A DNA stretch of 64,000 bases, taken from assembly GCA_943788165.1 (NCBI GenBank), contig CALSPF010000002.1:448909-512908 (forward strand). The letters are read 5' to 3'. Positions within the stretch are counted from its first letter, which is position 1. Each line of letters starts with the position of its first letter. The notes under the pieces were generated by a model. It did no database searches, was not told the DNA's origin, and saw only the letters and a list, made by a program, of their open reading frames with translations. Shown here piece after piece: positions 57,224-64,000 of the stretch. The DNA comes from an uncultured Flavobacteriaceae bacterium. Lineage in GTDB: Bacteria > Bacteroidota > Bacteroidia > Flavobacteriales > Flavobacteriaceae. Position numbers and translations under genes: made by a program.

Positions 57224-57231
57224 CAAAAATA
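57224..57231 (-). promoter_or_regulatory. Putative -7 box (TATTTTTG) for metG
   Basis: Exact TAnnTTTG match on the minus strand, 15 bp upstream of the metG start at 57208. Confidence 0.5.
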
Positions 57232-57288
57232 AGACTTTTTCTGTCCTTAAAACTTCTATTTTTATAAAGTTGAACCAAAACTTAACCC

Positions 57289-57649
57289 ATGTCTACATCC
57301 TATGCCTTTGGAAAAGAAGCAGAACAGCGTGCTTCGGTCTATTTTAAATCGAAAGGATTTACAGTTCTAGCTCAAAATTTCCATTACCGCAAAGCTGAGG
57401 TTGACCTCATTGTACAAAAAGAATCCTTGCTAGTGGCAGTGGAAGTTAAAGCGCGATCTTCTGTTTTTTTTTGGCGACCCAGAAACCTTCGTTTCACCCA
57501 AACAAATAAAACGGTTGATCATGGCTCTTGATGCTTTTGTTGTTGAACGCAATTTAGATGTTGAGGTACGCTTTGATATTATTGCTTTTACTGTTGTTAA
57601 AAAAGAATGGAGCATGAATCACATAGAAGACGCGTCTTATCCTTTTTAA
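57289..57649 (+). pseudogene. yraN: YraN/UPF0102-family nuclease-like protein, frameshifted
   Basis: A YraN-family protein of about 119 residues if repaired. The first frame gives the conserved GKEAEQRASVYFKSKGF, EVDLIVQ and VEVKARSS, which hold the D and ExK residues of the nuclease fold. After a run of nine T (57464-57472) the frame breaks. With eight T the protein continues FFGDPETFVSPKQIKR and MALDAFVVERNLDVEVRFDI to a stop at 57647-57649. One extra T is the only defect, so this may be a sequencing error in a homopolymer rather than a dead gene. Confidence 0.85.
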
Positions 57650-57651
57650 AA

Positions 57652-57681
57652 AAATGTTTTATTTATAACATTTAGTTTTTT
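57652..57681 (+). terminator. Weak intrinsic terminator after yraN
   Basis: AAATGTT, loop TTATTTAT, AACATTT, then AG and six T. The stem is short and AT-rich, so strength is doubtful; placed 2 bp after the repaired yraN stop. Confidence 0.5.
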
Positions 57682-57688
57682 AATTAAC

Positions 57689-57696
57689 TATATTTG
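57689..57696 (+). promoter_or_regulatory. Putative -7 box (TATATTTG) for the ACT-domain gene
   Basis: Exact TAnnTTTG match 16 bp before the ATG at 57713, immediately after the terminator-like stem. Confidence 0.55.
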
Positions 57697-57712
57697 CCGT
57701 AAACAATACAAG

Positions 57713-58372
57713 ATGAAGACAATAGCTTCTGTCGTGGAACATTACATTAAAACAAAGCCCTATCTATCAACAGCGATGGCGCAAGGAATCATTAACCTGA
57801 CTTCTTTGGCCCGACAAATTCAACCTGAAATAGAAGAAGCATTGCAGAAGCCCGCCCGAAGTGGTGCAATTGTCATGGCATTGAAACGAATATCGGATAA
57901 TTTAGAGTTTTTGTCTACCCACAAAATTGTCAAAGTACTTCAGGGAATAGGCGATATTACGGTTCGCTCAAATCTCATTGATTACAGTTTTAAAATTTCT
58001 GAAACCTTGCTCAGTGCCCAAGCAAATTTCTTGGCTGAGGTTAATGAAAGTCCACAGGTGTTCTACACCTCATCCCGGGGGGTAACAGAATCCAATATTA
58101 TTGTGAGTAGTAATATGGCGCAACAAATCGACACTTATTTTAAGGATGAAACGCTCAATGAAAAAACGGAGGGACTTTCTTCGATCTCTATTAAACTTCC
58201 AACAGAGAATGTTACCATACCAGGGATTTACTACTTTATTTTTCAGCGTTTGTCTTGGGAAGGAATAAACATATTTGAAGTTATTTCTACTTCCAACGAG
58301 TTTACCATTTTGGTCGATGAAGATCATGTAAACCTTGCCTTCAAGGCCATTAAAGACCTGAAAGACCTATAG
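57713..58372 (+). CDS. ACT-domain protein related to aspartate kinase regulatory regions
   Basis: A 219-residue protein often annotated as aspartate kinase in Bacteroidota, but it has no kinase domain. The N-terminal half is helical (VVEHYIKTKPYLSTAMAQGI, NLTSLARQIQP). The C-terminal part has two ACT-like units (LSSISIKLPTENVTIPG, IYYFIFQRLSWEGINIFEV, EFTILVDEDHVNLAFKAI). It probably binds an amino acid; its target is unknown. It converges on mfd with a 6-bp overlap in CTATAG. Confidence 0.78.
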   Translation: MKTIASVVEHYIKTKPYLSTAMAQGIINLTSLARQIQPEIEEALQKPARSGAIVMALKRISDNLEFLSTHKIVKVLQGIGDITVRSNLIDYSFKISETLLSAQANFLAEVNESPQVFYTSSRGVTESNIIVSSNMAQQIDTYFKDETLNEKTEGLSSISIKLPTENVTIPGIYYFIFQRLSWEGINIFEVISTSNEFTILVDEDHVNLAFKAIKDLKDL

Positions 58373-61300
58373 GTTTGGAAAGCAGGCTAAAGCTTCAGGA
58401 ATCGTATTAATGTTTTTGATTGCCAAGCGTAGTCGTAGCCCTTGTCGCGTTTCTTTTTCTTTCAATTCTATCTTACCTTCACTTAGTTGGACCCATTGCA
58501 AGACGCTTGAGAAAAGTGGACTTTGATAATAGGCGTTTTCCTGATCGGCGATAAAGTAACCAGACAATTGTCCTCTTTTTAAGATCAAACGTTCTAGGCC
58601 TATTCCTTGTGCTTTCCATTTAAGGCGCACACTGTTGATTAAATCGTCTGCTTGCAAGGGGAGTGGGCCAAAACGATCTTCAAGGTCTCGTTGGAAAGCC
58701 ATTAATTCTGCTTCATTTTTCAATACATTCAATCGATTGTAGAGCGAGAGGCGCTCGCTAACAGAGTTGATGTAATCGTCGGGAAAAAGTACCTCAAGAT
58801 CTGTGTCAATTTGAATTTCCTTGACAAAGGAAGTTGGTTCATCATTTTCAGCAGGCGTTAAGAGGGTCTTAAACTCGTTGTCTTTCAATTCGTCAATTGC
58901 TTCCTTGAGTATTTTTTGGTAGGTTTCAAAACCAATATCATTGATAAATCCGCTTTGTTCTCCCCCCAATAAATCTCCCGCACCACGGATTTCTAAATCC
59001 TTCATGGCAATTTTAATTCCCGAACCCAATTCGGCATATTGCTCAATGGCCTGAATCCTTTTTTGGGCATCACTTGACATCGCACTTAGCGGCGGAGTGA
59101 TGAAATAACAAAAGGCTTTTTTATTGCTTCTACCAACACGTCCGCGCATCTGGTGTAGGTCACTTAACCCAAAATTTTGCGCGTTATTGATAAAGATGGT
59201 ATTTGCGTTGGGTACATCCAATCCATTTTCAATGATGGTTGTCGCAATCAAGATATCGTATTTCCCATCCATGAATTCCAAGAGGTTTTTCTCAAGCTTT
59301 TTTCCGTCCATTTGGCCGTGTCCAACACGAATACGAGCGTCGGGAATTAAACGTTGCAGCATGCCAGAAACTTCTTGGATATTTTCCACACGATTGTGGA
59401 TAAAGTAAACCTGACCACCGCGTTGCATTTCATATAAAACGCCATCACGTATGGCAGCTTCATTGAATCGGATGACTTCGCTTTCGATAGGATAGCGATT
59501 GGGTGGTGGTGTTGCAATCAACGATAAATCACGTGCAGCCATTAAACTAAACTGTAATGTTCGCGGTATGGGGGTTGCGGTTAGCGTTAGTACATCAACA
59601 TTGGTTTTCAGGGAGCGCAATTTTTCCTTAACTGAGACGCCGAATTTCTGTTCCTCGTCAACAATTAGAAGACCAAGGTTTTTAAACTCTACTCCTTTGC
59701 CGACCAGTTGGTGGGTGCCTATAAGGATGTCAATTTTTCCTTCTTTGAGATCTTCCAATACCAAACGCTTTTCTTTGGCATTACGAAAACGGTTGATATA
59801 GTCTACTCGGAGTGGAAAGTTTTCCAAACGTTTGGCAAAATTCCTATGGTGTTGAAAAGCTAAAATGGTAGTGGGAACAAGAACGGCCACTTGACGACCA
59901 TTGTCAACCGCTTTAAATGCAGCACGAATGGCAACTTCTGTTTTCCCAAAGCCTACATCTCCACACACCAAGCGATCCATGGGACGTTCACTTTCCATAT
60001 TTTCTTTAACTGCTGCGGTTGCTGCGCTTTGATCGGGGGTGTCCTCAAACAAAAACGAAGCTTCTAATTCGAGCTGCATATAGCTATCTGGCGCACACGC
60101 TGTTCCAATTTTTTGTCTTCGTTTGGCGTAAAGTTCAATCAGGTTAAAGGCAATTTCTTTGACCCGTTTCTTGGTTTTCTGTTTCAGGGCTTTCCATGCC
60201 GTAGATCCTAGTTTGTGGATCTTGGGAACCTTTCCATCTTTGCCGTTGAACTTCGATATTTTATGGAGCGAGTGAATGCTTAAATACAAGATATCCCGAT
60301 CGGCATAAACCAATTTAATTGCTTCTTGCTGGTTACCCTCAACGTCAATTTTCTGTAATCCACCAAAGGTGCCAATTCCATGATCGATATGTGTAACATA
60401 ATCGCCTACTTCTAGATGCGTTAGTTCTTTGAGGGTTAGGGCTTGTTTTTTGGTGTAGCCCGACTTGAGTTGGTACTTGTGGTAGCGTTCAAAAATCTGG
60501 TGATCAGTAAAAATAGCCTGCTTGGCTTCAATGTCTTCAAAGCCTTCAAAAAGCGGCTGCACTATGGTTTTATAATGAACGGTTTCTTCCATTTCGGCAA
60601 AAATGGTATTGAGGCGTTCGGCTTGTTCTGCAGAGGAACAACAAATGAAGTTCTGATACCCTTTCGCGTGATTCTCGTTGAGGTAAGTTATGAGACGATC
60701 AAACTTTCTATTGAAGGCAGGTTGCGGACTTTGTTTGACCAAGACAGTTTGCTGTGTCTTTTTTTCGGTGGAAGGGAGTAGGCCAACCCAGGAAAGAAGT
60801 TCGACACTTTCAAGAAAATTCTTCTTGGAAAGGAAGAGGGTGTCTGGAGGGAGGTGCTGTGTTTCTCCAGAGAGGGCTGCGTAATGTTTTTCCGCTTCGG
60901 TGTAATAATTTTCTAGTCTGGCAGCAATTCCATCCAAGTTTTGAGCAACGAAGACGCCTTTCGGCGCAATAAGTTCGATCAAACTTTTTCGAGTTGCGCG
61001 CTTAAACCCTTCGCTGGTATTGGGCAGAAGTTTGATTTTTCCCAAGCTTTCAATAGATAATTGGGTCGCCACATCAAAACTCCTTAAACTTTCGACTTCT
61101 TCATCAAAAAACTCAATGCGATAGGGGTGTTGGTTGGCAAACGAAAACACATCAATAATACCTCCGCGTACCGAAAATTCTCCGGGCTGTGAGACAAAAT
61201 CTACTCGCTCAAATTGATACTCAAACAAAACTTCGTTGACGAAATCAATAGAGAGTTGACTGCCTTTGACCACCTCAAGAGTATTTTTCCGCAGGGTAGC

Positions 61301-61714
61301 TTGAGAAACGACTTTTTCAAAAAGTGCTTGCGGGTAGGTCACAATTAGCCGTTCTTTTTTAGAATTACTTAGCTTGTTCAAGACTTCAGAACGCAACAGC
61401 ACATTGGCATTGTCTGTCGTTTCGGTTTGATAGGGTTTTCGGTAACTCGAAGGAAAAAAGAGCACCGTTTCTTGTCCCAAAAGTTGTTCTAAATCATTGA
61501 GGTGGTAGGCCGCTTTTTCGCGATCTTCACATACAAATAAAACTGTTTTTTGATGTTGATCGAAGGCAGCCGCCAAACGAAAGTTGAGACCAGAACCCAC
61601 AACACCTTTTAAATAAAGGGATGTATTGTCCTGCAAAAAAACCTGTGCCAGGCTTTTTTGAGAAGGAGAATCAGCAAAGGCTATAAACAACGGCTCGATC
61701 GCTTTTTTTTGCAA
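58367..61714 (-). CDS. mfd: Transcription-repair coupling factor
   Basis: A 1115-residue Mfd that removes stalled RNA polymerase and recruits UvrA. UvrB-like N-domain (FRLAAAFDQHQ...; FSVRGGIIDVF), RNA-polymerase-interaction domain (LEVGDYVTHIDHGIGTFGG), then SF2 motor: Walker A GDVGFGKTEVA (about residue 586), DEEQKFG (about 686), LTATPIPRTLQ, TTIIENGLDVP and QMRGRVGR. A C-terminal autoinhibitory domain is present. The annotated start is TTG at 61714 because no in-frame ATG exists between the upstream stop and the conserved N-terminus; a later start is possible. Confidence 0.93.
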   Translation of the reverse strand: MQKKAIEPLFIAFADSPSQKSLAQVFLQDNTSLYLKGVVGSGLNFRLAAAFDQHQKTVLFVCEDREKAAYHLNDLEQLLGQETVLFFPSSYRKPYQTETTDNANVLLRSEVLNKLSNSKKERLIVTYPQALFEKVVSQATLRKNTLEVVKGSQLSIDFVNEVLFEYQFERVDFVSQPGEFSVRGGIIDVFSFANQHPYRIEFFDEEVESLRSFDVATQLSIESLGKIKLLPNTSEGFKRATRKSLIELIAPKGVFVAQNLDGIAARLENYYTEAEKHYAALSGETQHLPPDTLFLSKKNFLESVELLSWVGLLPSTEKKTQQTVLVKQSPQPAFNRKFDRLITYLNENHAKGYQNFICCSSAEQAERLNTIFAEMEETVHYKTIVQPLFEGFEDIEAKQAIFTDHQIFERYHKYQLKSGYTKKQALTLKELTHLEVGDYVTHIDHGIGTFGGLQKIDVEGNQQEAIKLVYADRDILYLSIHSLHKISKFNGKDGKVPKIHKLGSTAWKALKQKTKKRVKEIAFNLIELYAKRRQKIGTACAPDSYMQLELEASFLFEDTPDQSAATAAVKENMESERPMDRLVCGDVGFGKTEVAIRAAFKAVDNGRQVAVLVPTTILAFQHHRNFAKRLENFPLRVDYINRFRNAKEKRLVLEDLKEGKIDILIGTHQLVGKGVEFKNLGLLIVDEEQKFGVSVKEKLRSLKTNVDVLTLTATPIPRTLQFSLMAARDLSLIATPPPNRYPIESEVIRFNEAAIRDGVLYEMQRGGQVYFIHNRVENIQEVSGMLQRLIPDARIRVGHGQMDGKKLEKNLLEFMDGKYDILIATTIIENGLDVPNANTIFINNAQNFGLSDLHQMRGRVGRSNKKAFCYFITPPLSAMSSDAQKRIQAIEQYAELGSGIKIAMKDLEIRGAGDLLGGEQSGFINDIGFETYQKILKEAIDELKDNEFKTLLTPAENDEPTSFVKEIQIDTDLEVLFPDDYINSVSERLSLYNRLNVLKNEAELMAFQRDLEDRFGPLPLQADDLINSVRLKWKAQGIGLERLILKRGQLSGYFIADQENAYYQSPLFSSVLQWVQLSEGKIELKEKETRQGLRLRLAIKNINTIPEALACFPNL

Positions 61715-61783
61715 ATATAAAGTATCTGTTTCTTATCTCATCTGCTTTTTAGGTTCAATTTAATCCATTATAATCGTTAATAA

Positions 61784-61811
61784 CTCCCCTTAATTCCCGT
61801 GCTAAGGGGGG
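61784..61811. repeat. Inverted repeat in the mfd-dnaE divergent gap
   Basis: CTCCCCTTA, 10-bp loop, TAAGGGGGG: nine pairs including one G-T. It lacks a T-run, so it is not an intrinsic terminator. It ends 23 bp before the dnaE start and could be a leader structure or operator. Confidence 0.4.
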
Positions 61812-61834
61812 AAGAATTTCTTATTTTCGTTGGA

Positions 61835-64000
61835 ATGTATTTAATCTTCGACACCGAAACAACGGGATTGCCCAAAAAATGGAATGCGCCATTAACGGAC
61901 AGTGAAAACTGGCCACGTTGTATCCAGATTGCCTGGCAAATTCACGACACTGCGGGGGCTTTAATTAGTCATGAAGACTATTTGATCCAACCCGAAGACT
62001 TCACCATCCCTTTCGATTCCGAACAAATTCATGGCATTTCCACGGCTTTGGCAGAAGCGCAAGGTGTTCCGCTGGATGAGGTGCTGGAGAAATTCCATAA
62101 GGCATTAGACGAGGTCGCTTATGTGGTTGGACACAATGTTTCGTTTGACCGAAACATTATGGGGGCAGAATACCTTCGTGCAGGTTTGGCAGACGTCTTG
62201 GAAAAGAAAGCATTCATTGATACCTGTACAGAAGAAACGGCTCAATTGTGTCAACTGCCTGGAGGTCGTGGGGGGAAATTCAAACTGCCCACACTATCGG
62301 AATTGTATCATTTCCTTTTTCAAGAAAGCTTTGAAGAGGCGCACAATGCGACCGCCGATGTAGAGGCAACCTCCCGGGCTTTATTAGAACTCTTCCGGAA
62401 AGATGTGTTGCATCCGGCTGTGTTCGAGAATCAGGCAGTGCAAACCCTTGCGTTAAAAGAAGTCTCCACCCCTTTTGATTTGATCGGTTTACGTCACCAA
62501 AACCTGAAGGAAGCCTCATTAAAACTAAAAAAGAAGGCGACTCCCCAGTCACCAGCTACATCGACAAATGTTGATCCTTTGTTGGCAGATGCCCCATTTG
62601 TGCATTTACACAATCATACGCAGTTTTCTGTCCTGCAAGCGACTTCTCGCATTAATCAGTTGGTCGAAGCAGCAGCCAAGGAACACATGCCCGCATTGGC
62701 CATTACTGATCATGGGAATTTGATGGGTGCTTTTCATTTCATAAAGGCCATCAGTAAGCACAATGAAGAGCTAGAAGAAGATCAGAAAATAAAGCCCATT
62801 GTGGGTTGTGAGTTTTATGTGTGTGAAGATCATAAAGATAAAACCCGCCGGGACGATGGATATCAAATTGTGTTTTTGGCTAAAAACAAAGAAGGCTACC
62901 ATAATTTAGCGAAACTCACTTCTGCCGCCTATGTAGACGGTTTTTACTATGTTCCGAGAATCGACCGTAGACTGGTAGAGCAGTACAAAGAACATTTGAT
63001 TGTGCTTACTGGAAACACTTACGGAGAAGTTCCGTCCAAAATTTTAAACGTTGGAGATCGACAAGCAGAAGAGGCCTTACAATGGTGGCATGGTCAATTT
63101 GGAGACGACTTATATATTGAATTAATGCGTCACGGGGAAGAAGGAGAGAACAGGGCCAACGAAGTATTGGTAAAGTTTTCTAAGACCCATAAGGTCCCCT
63201 TGATAGCGTCAAATAACACCTATTACACCTCTAAAGAAGAAGCCAATGCACACGATATTTTATTGTGTTTAAAGGAAGGTGAAAAACAAGCTACTCCCAT
63301 TGGACGAGGGCGAGGGTTCCGTTATGGCTTCCCCAACCAAGAATATTATTTCAAGTCGGGAGAAGAGATGAAGGAAATCTTTCAAGATTTGCCAGAGACT
63401 ATACTCAATATTCAGGCGCTTGTCGATAAGATAGAACCCTTTGTGCTTGCACGAGATGTCCTCCTTCCAAAGTTCGATATTCCAGCAGCCTATCAGGTTG
63501 AGGTTGATCCCGACGGAAAAAAGGGCGAGAACAATTACCTGCGTTATTTGACCTATGAAGGCGCAAAAGGACGCTATCCTGAAATCACAGACGATATAAA
63601 AGAACGTATCGATTTTGAATTGGATGTAATTGCCAATACGGGCTATCCGGGTTATTTTTTGATTGTCCAAGATTTTATTGCTGCTGCACGAGATATGGAT
63701 GTGTCTGTTGGTCCAGGAAGGGGTTCTGCTGCCGGTTCTGTGGTTGCTTATTGTTTGAAAATCACCAATATTGACCCCATCAAATACGACTTGCTTTTTG
63801 AGCGATTCTTGAATCCGGATCGTGTAAGCATGCCCGATATTGATATTGACTTTGATGACGAAGGACGTGGCCGTGTAATGGACTATGTAATTGAAAAATA
63901 TGGTTCCAATCAGGTGGCGCAAATCATTACCTACGGAACCATGGCAGCAAAGTCGTCCATTCGCGATACGGCCAGGGTGTTGGATCTCCCTCTTGGAGAA
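61835..64000 (+). CDS. dnaE: DNA polymerase III alpha subunit with fused N-terminal 3'-5' exonuclease (partial, runs off the right edge)
   Basis: The first 722 codons are in the window, open to the last base. Residues 1-185 form a DEDDh exonuclease: FDTETTG (residues 5-11), HNVSFDRN (about 102), HNATADVEA (about 169), so proofreading residues are intact. From about 255 comes the PHP domain (HLHNHTQFS; ITDHGNL), then the C-family polymerase palm with PGRGSAAGS and the catalytic PDIDIDFDDEGR (about 667). This fused form is typical of Bacteroidota. The start at 61835 puts the exonuclease strand at once; a TATTTTCG box ends 5 bp before it. Confidence 0.96.
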   Translation, partial: MYLIFDTETTGLPKKWNAPLTDSENWPRCIQIAWQIHDTAGALISHEDYLIQPEDFTIPFDSEQIHGISTALAEAQGVPLDEVLEKFHKALDEVAYVVGHNVSFDRNIMGAEYLRAGLADVLEKKAFIDTCTEETAQLCQLPGGRGGKFKLPTLSELYHFLFQESFEEAHNATADVEATSRALLELFRKDVLHPAVFENQAVQTLALKEVSTPFDLIGLRHQNLKEASLKLKKKATPQSPATSTNVDPLLADAPFVHLHNHTQFSVLQATSRINQLVEAAAKEHMPALAITDHGNLMGAFHFIKAISKHNEELEEDQKIKPIVGCEFYVCEDHKDKTRRDDGYQIVFLAKNKEGYHNLAKLTSAAYVDGFYYVPRIDRRLVEQYKEHLIVLTGNTYGEVPSKILNVGDRQAEEALQWWHGQFGDDLYIELMRHGEEGENRANEVLVKFSKTHKVPLIASNNTYYTSKEEANAHDILLCLKEGEKQATPIGRGRGFRYGFPNQEYYFKSGEEMKEIFQDLPETILNIQALVDKIEPFVLARDVLLPKFDIPAAYQVEVDPDGKKGENNYLRYLTYEGAKGRYPEITDDIKERIDFELDVIANTGYPGYFLIVQDFIAAARDMDVSVGPGRGSAAGSVVAYCLKITNIDPIKYDLLFERFLNPDRVSMPDIDIDFDDEGRGRVMDYVIEKYGSNQVAQIITYGTMAAKSSIRDTARVLDLPLGE

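Noticed and set aside
63269-63922. A 217-codon open frame on the minus strand
   Set aside because: Antisense to the DnaE polymerase domain, which is strongly conserved; no start context or motif.
1-64000. tRNA/rRNA genes, insertion sequences, prophage or integrative elements
   Set aside because: None seen on reading both strands: no transposase, integrase or phage proteins, no cloverleaf-like segments in the gaps, and no target-site duplications. A tRNAscan/Infernal run would be the decisive check.

Overview
The window looks like ordinary chromosome of a marine member of the Flavobacteriaceae (phylum Bacteroidota). The evidence is the low-to-moderate GC content, the absence of strong Shine-Dalgarno sequences, repeated -7 boxes of the TAnnTTTG type, the complete Bat (aerotolerance) operon, a DnaE with a fused N-terminal proofreading exonuclease, an IPExxxVDY-family protein, an OmpA porin with thrombospondin type 3 repeats, and genes for a myxol/saproxanthin-type carotenoid branch. 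I saw no rRNA, tRNA, CRISPR array, insertion sequence, prophage or integrase.

Layout. 1-3.1 kb: an oxidoreductase group (GMC flavoprotein with a frameshift, its gluconate-dehydrogenase-subunit-3-like partner, and a convergent cytochrome c lipoprotein). 3.2-11.8 kb: housekeeping and small-metabolism genes (EamA transporter, ArsC-like protein, cystathionine gamma-synthase, lpxH, hflX, esterase lipoprotein, a shortened SRPBCC protein, an AlbA_2-domain protein, SDR and aldo/keto reductase). 12-21 kb: a tightly packed moxR-DUF58-membrane protein-batA-B-C-D-E operon. 21-28 kb: cvpA, pheS, gpsA, an ALDH7-type dehydrogenase, an isoaspartyl peptidase, a decayed antibiotic-biosynthesis-monooxygenase pseudogene, a CYTH protein. 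28-38 kb: dinB, pyk, rnc-fabF-acpP, purN-rnhA-PfkB kinase-PurF-like amidotransferase, and superoxide dismutase. 38-45.6 kb: an AddA/AddB-type helicase-nuclease pair with an ompA gene between them that has its own promoter and terminator. 45.6-51.8 kb: a split carotenoid locus. crtI and an ion-channel gene lie on one strand; crtA-OH-like, crtD-like and cruF-like genes lie on the other, behind a leader stem-loop. 51.8-58.4 kb: lipoprotein, four-helix protein, NAD-binding protein, CBS protein, HDAC-like deacetylase, metG, a frameshifted yraN, and an ACT-domain protein. 58.4-64 kb: mfd, then dnaE running off the right edge.

How the genes work together. The clearest multigene systems are the Bat operon (MoxR ATPase, DUF58 and two VWA proteins, TPR proteins, BatD: an envelope complex linked to stress tolerance), the AddAB double-strand-break repair nuclease, and the carotenoid end-group set (CruF hydration, CrtD desaturation, CrtA-type 2'-hydroxylation, with CrtI supplying the desaturated backbone). 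crtB, crtY and crtZ are not in the window.

I do not see a convincing wholly new system. The most interesting items are the carotenoid locus with its leader hairpin, operator-like inverted repeat, embedded K+ channel and possible 28-residue membrane peptide; the near-universal overlap of convergent genes at their stop codons; and three broken genes. Two of these (GMC, yraN) are each broken by one extra base in a homopolymer, so sequencing error must be excluded. The third (the monooxygenase) is a true decayed pseudogene with at least two in-frame stops.
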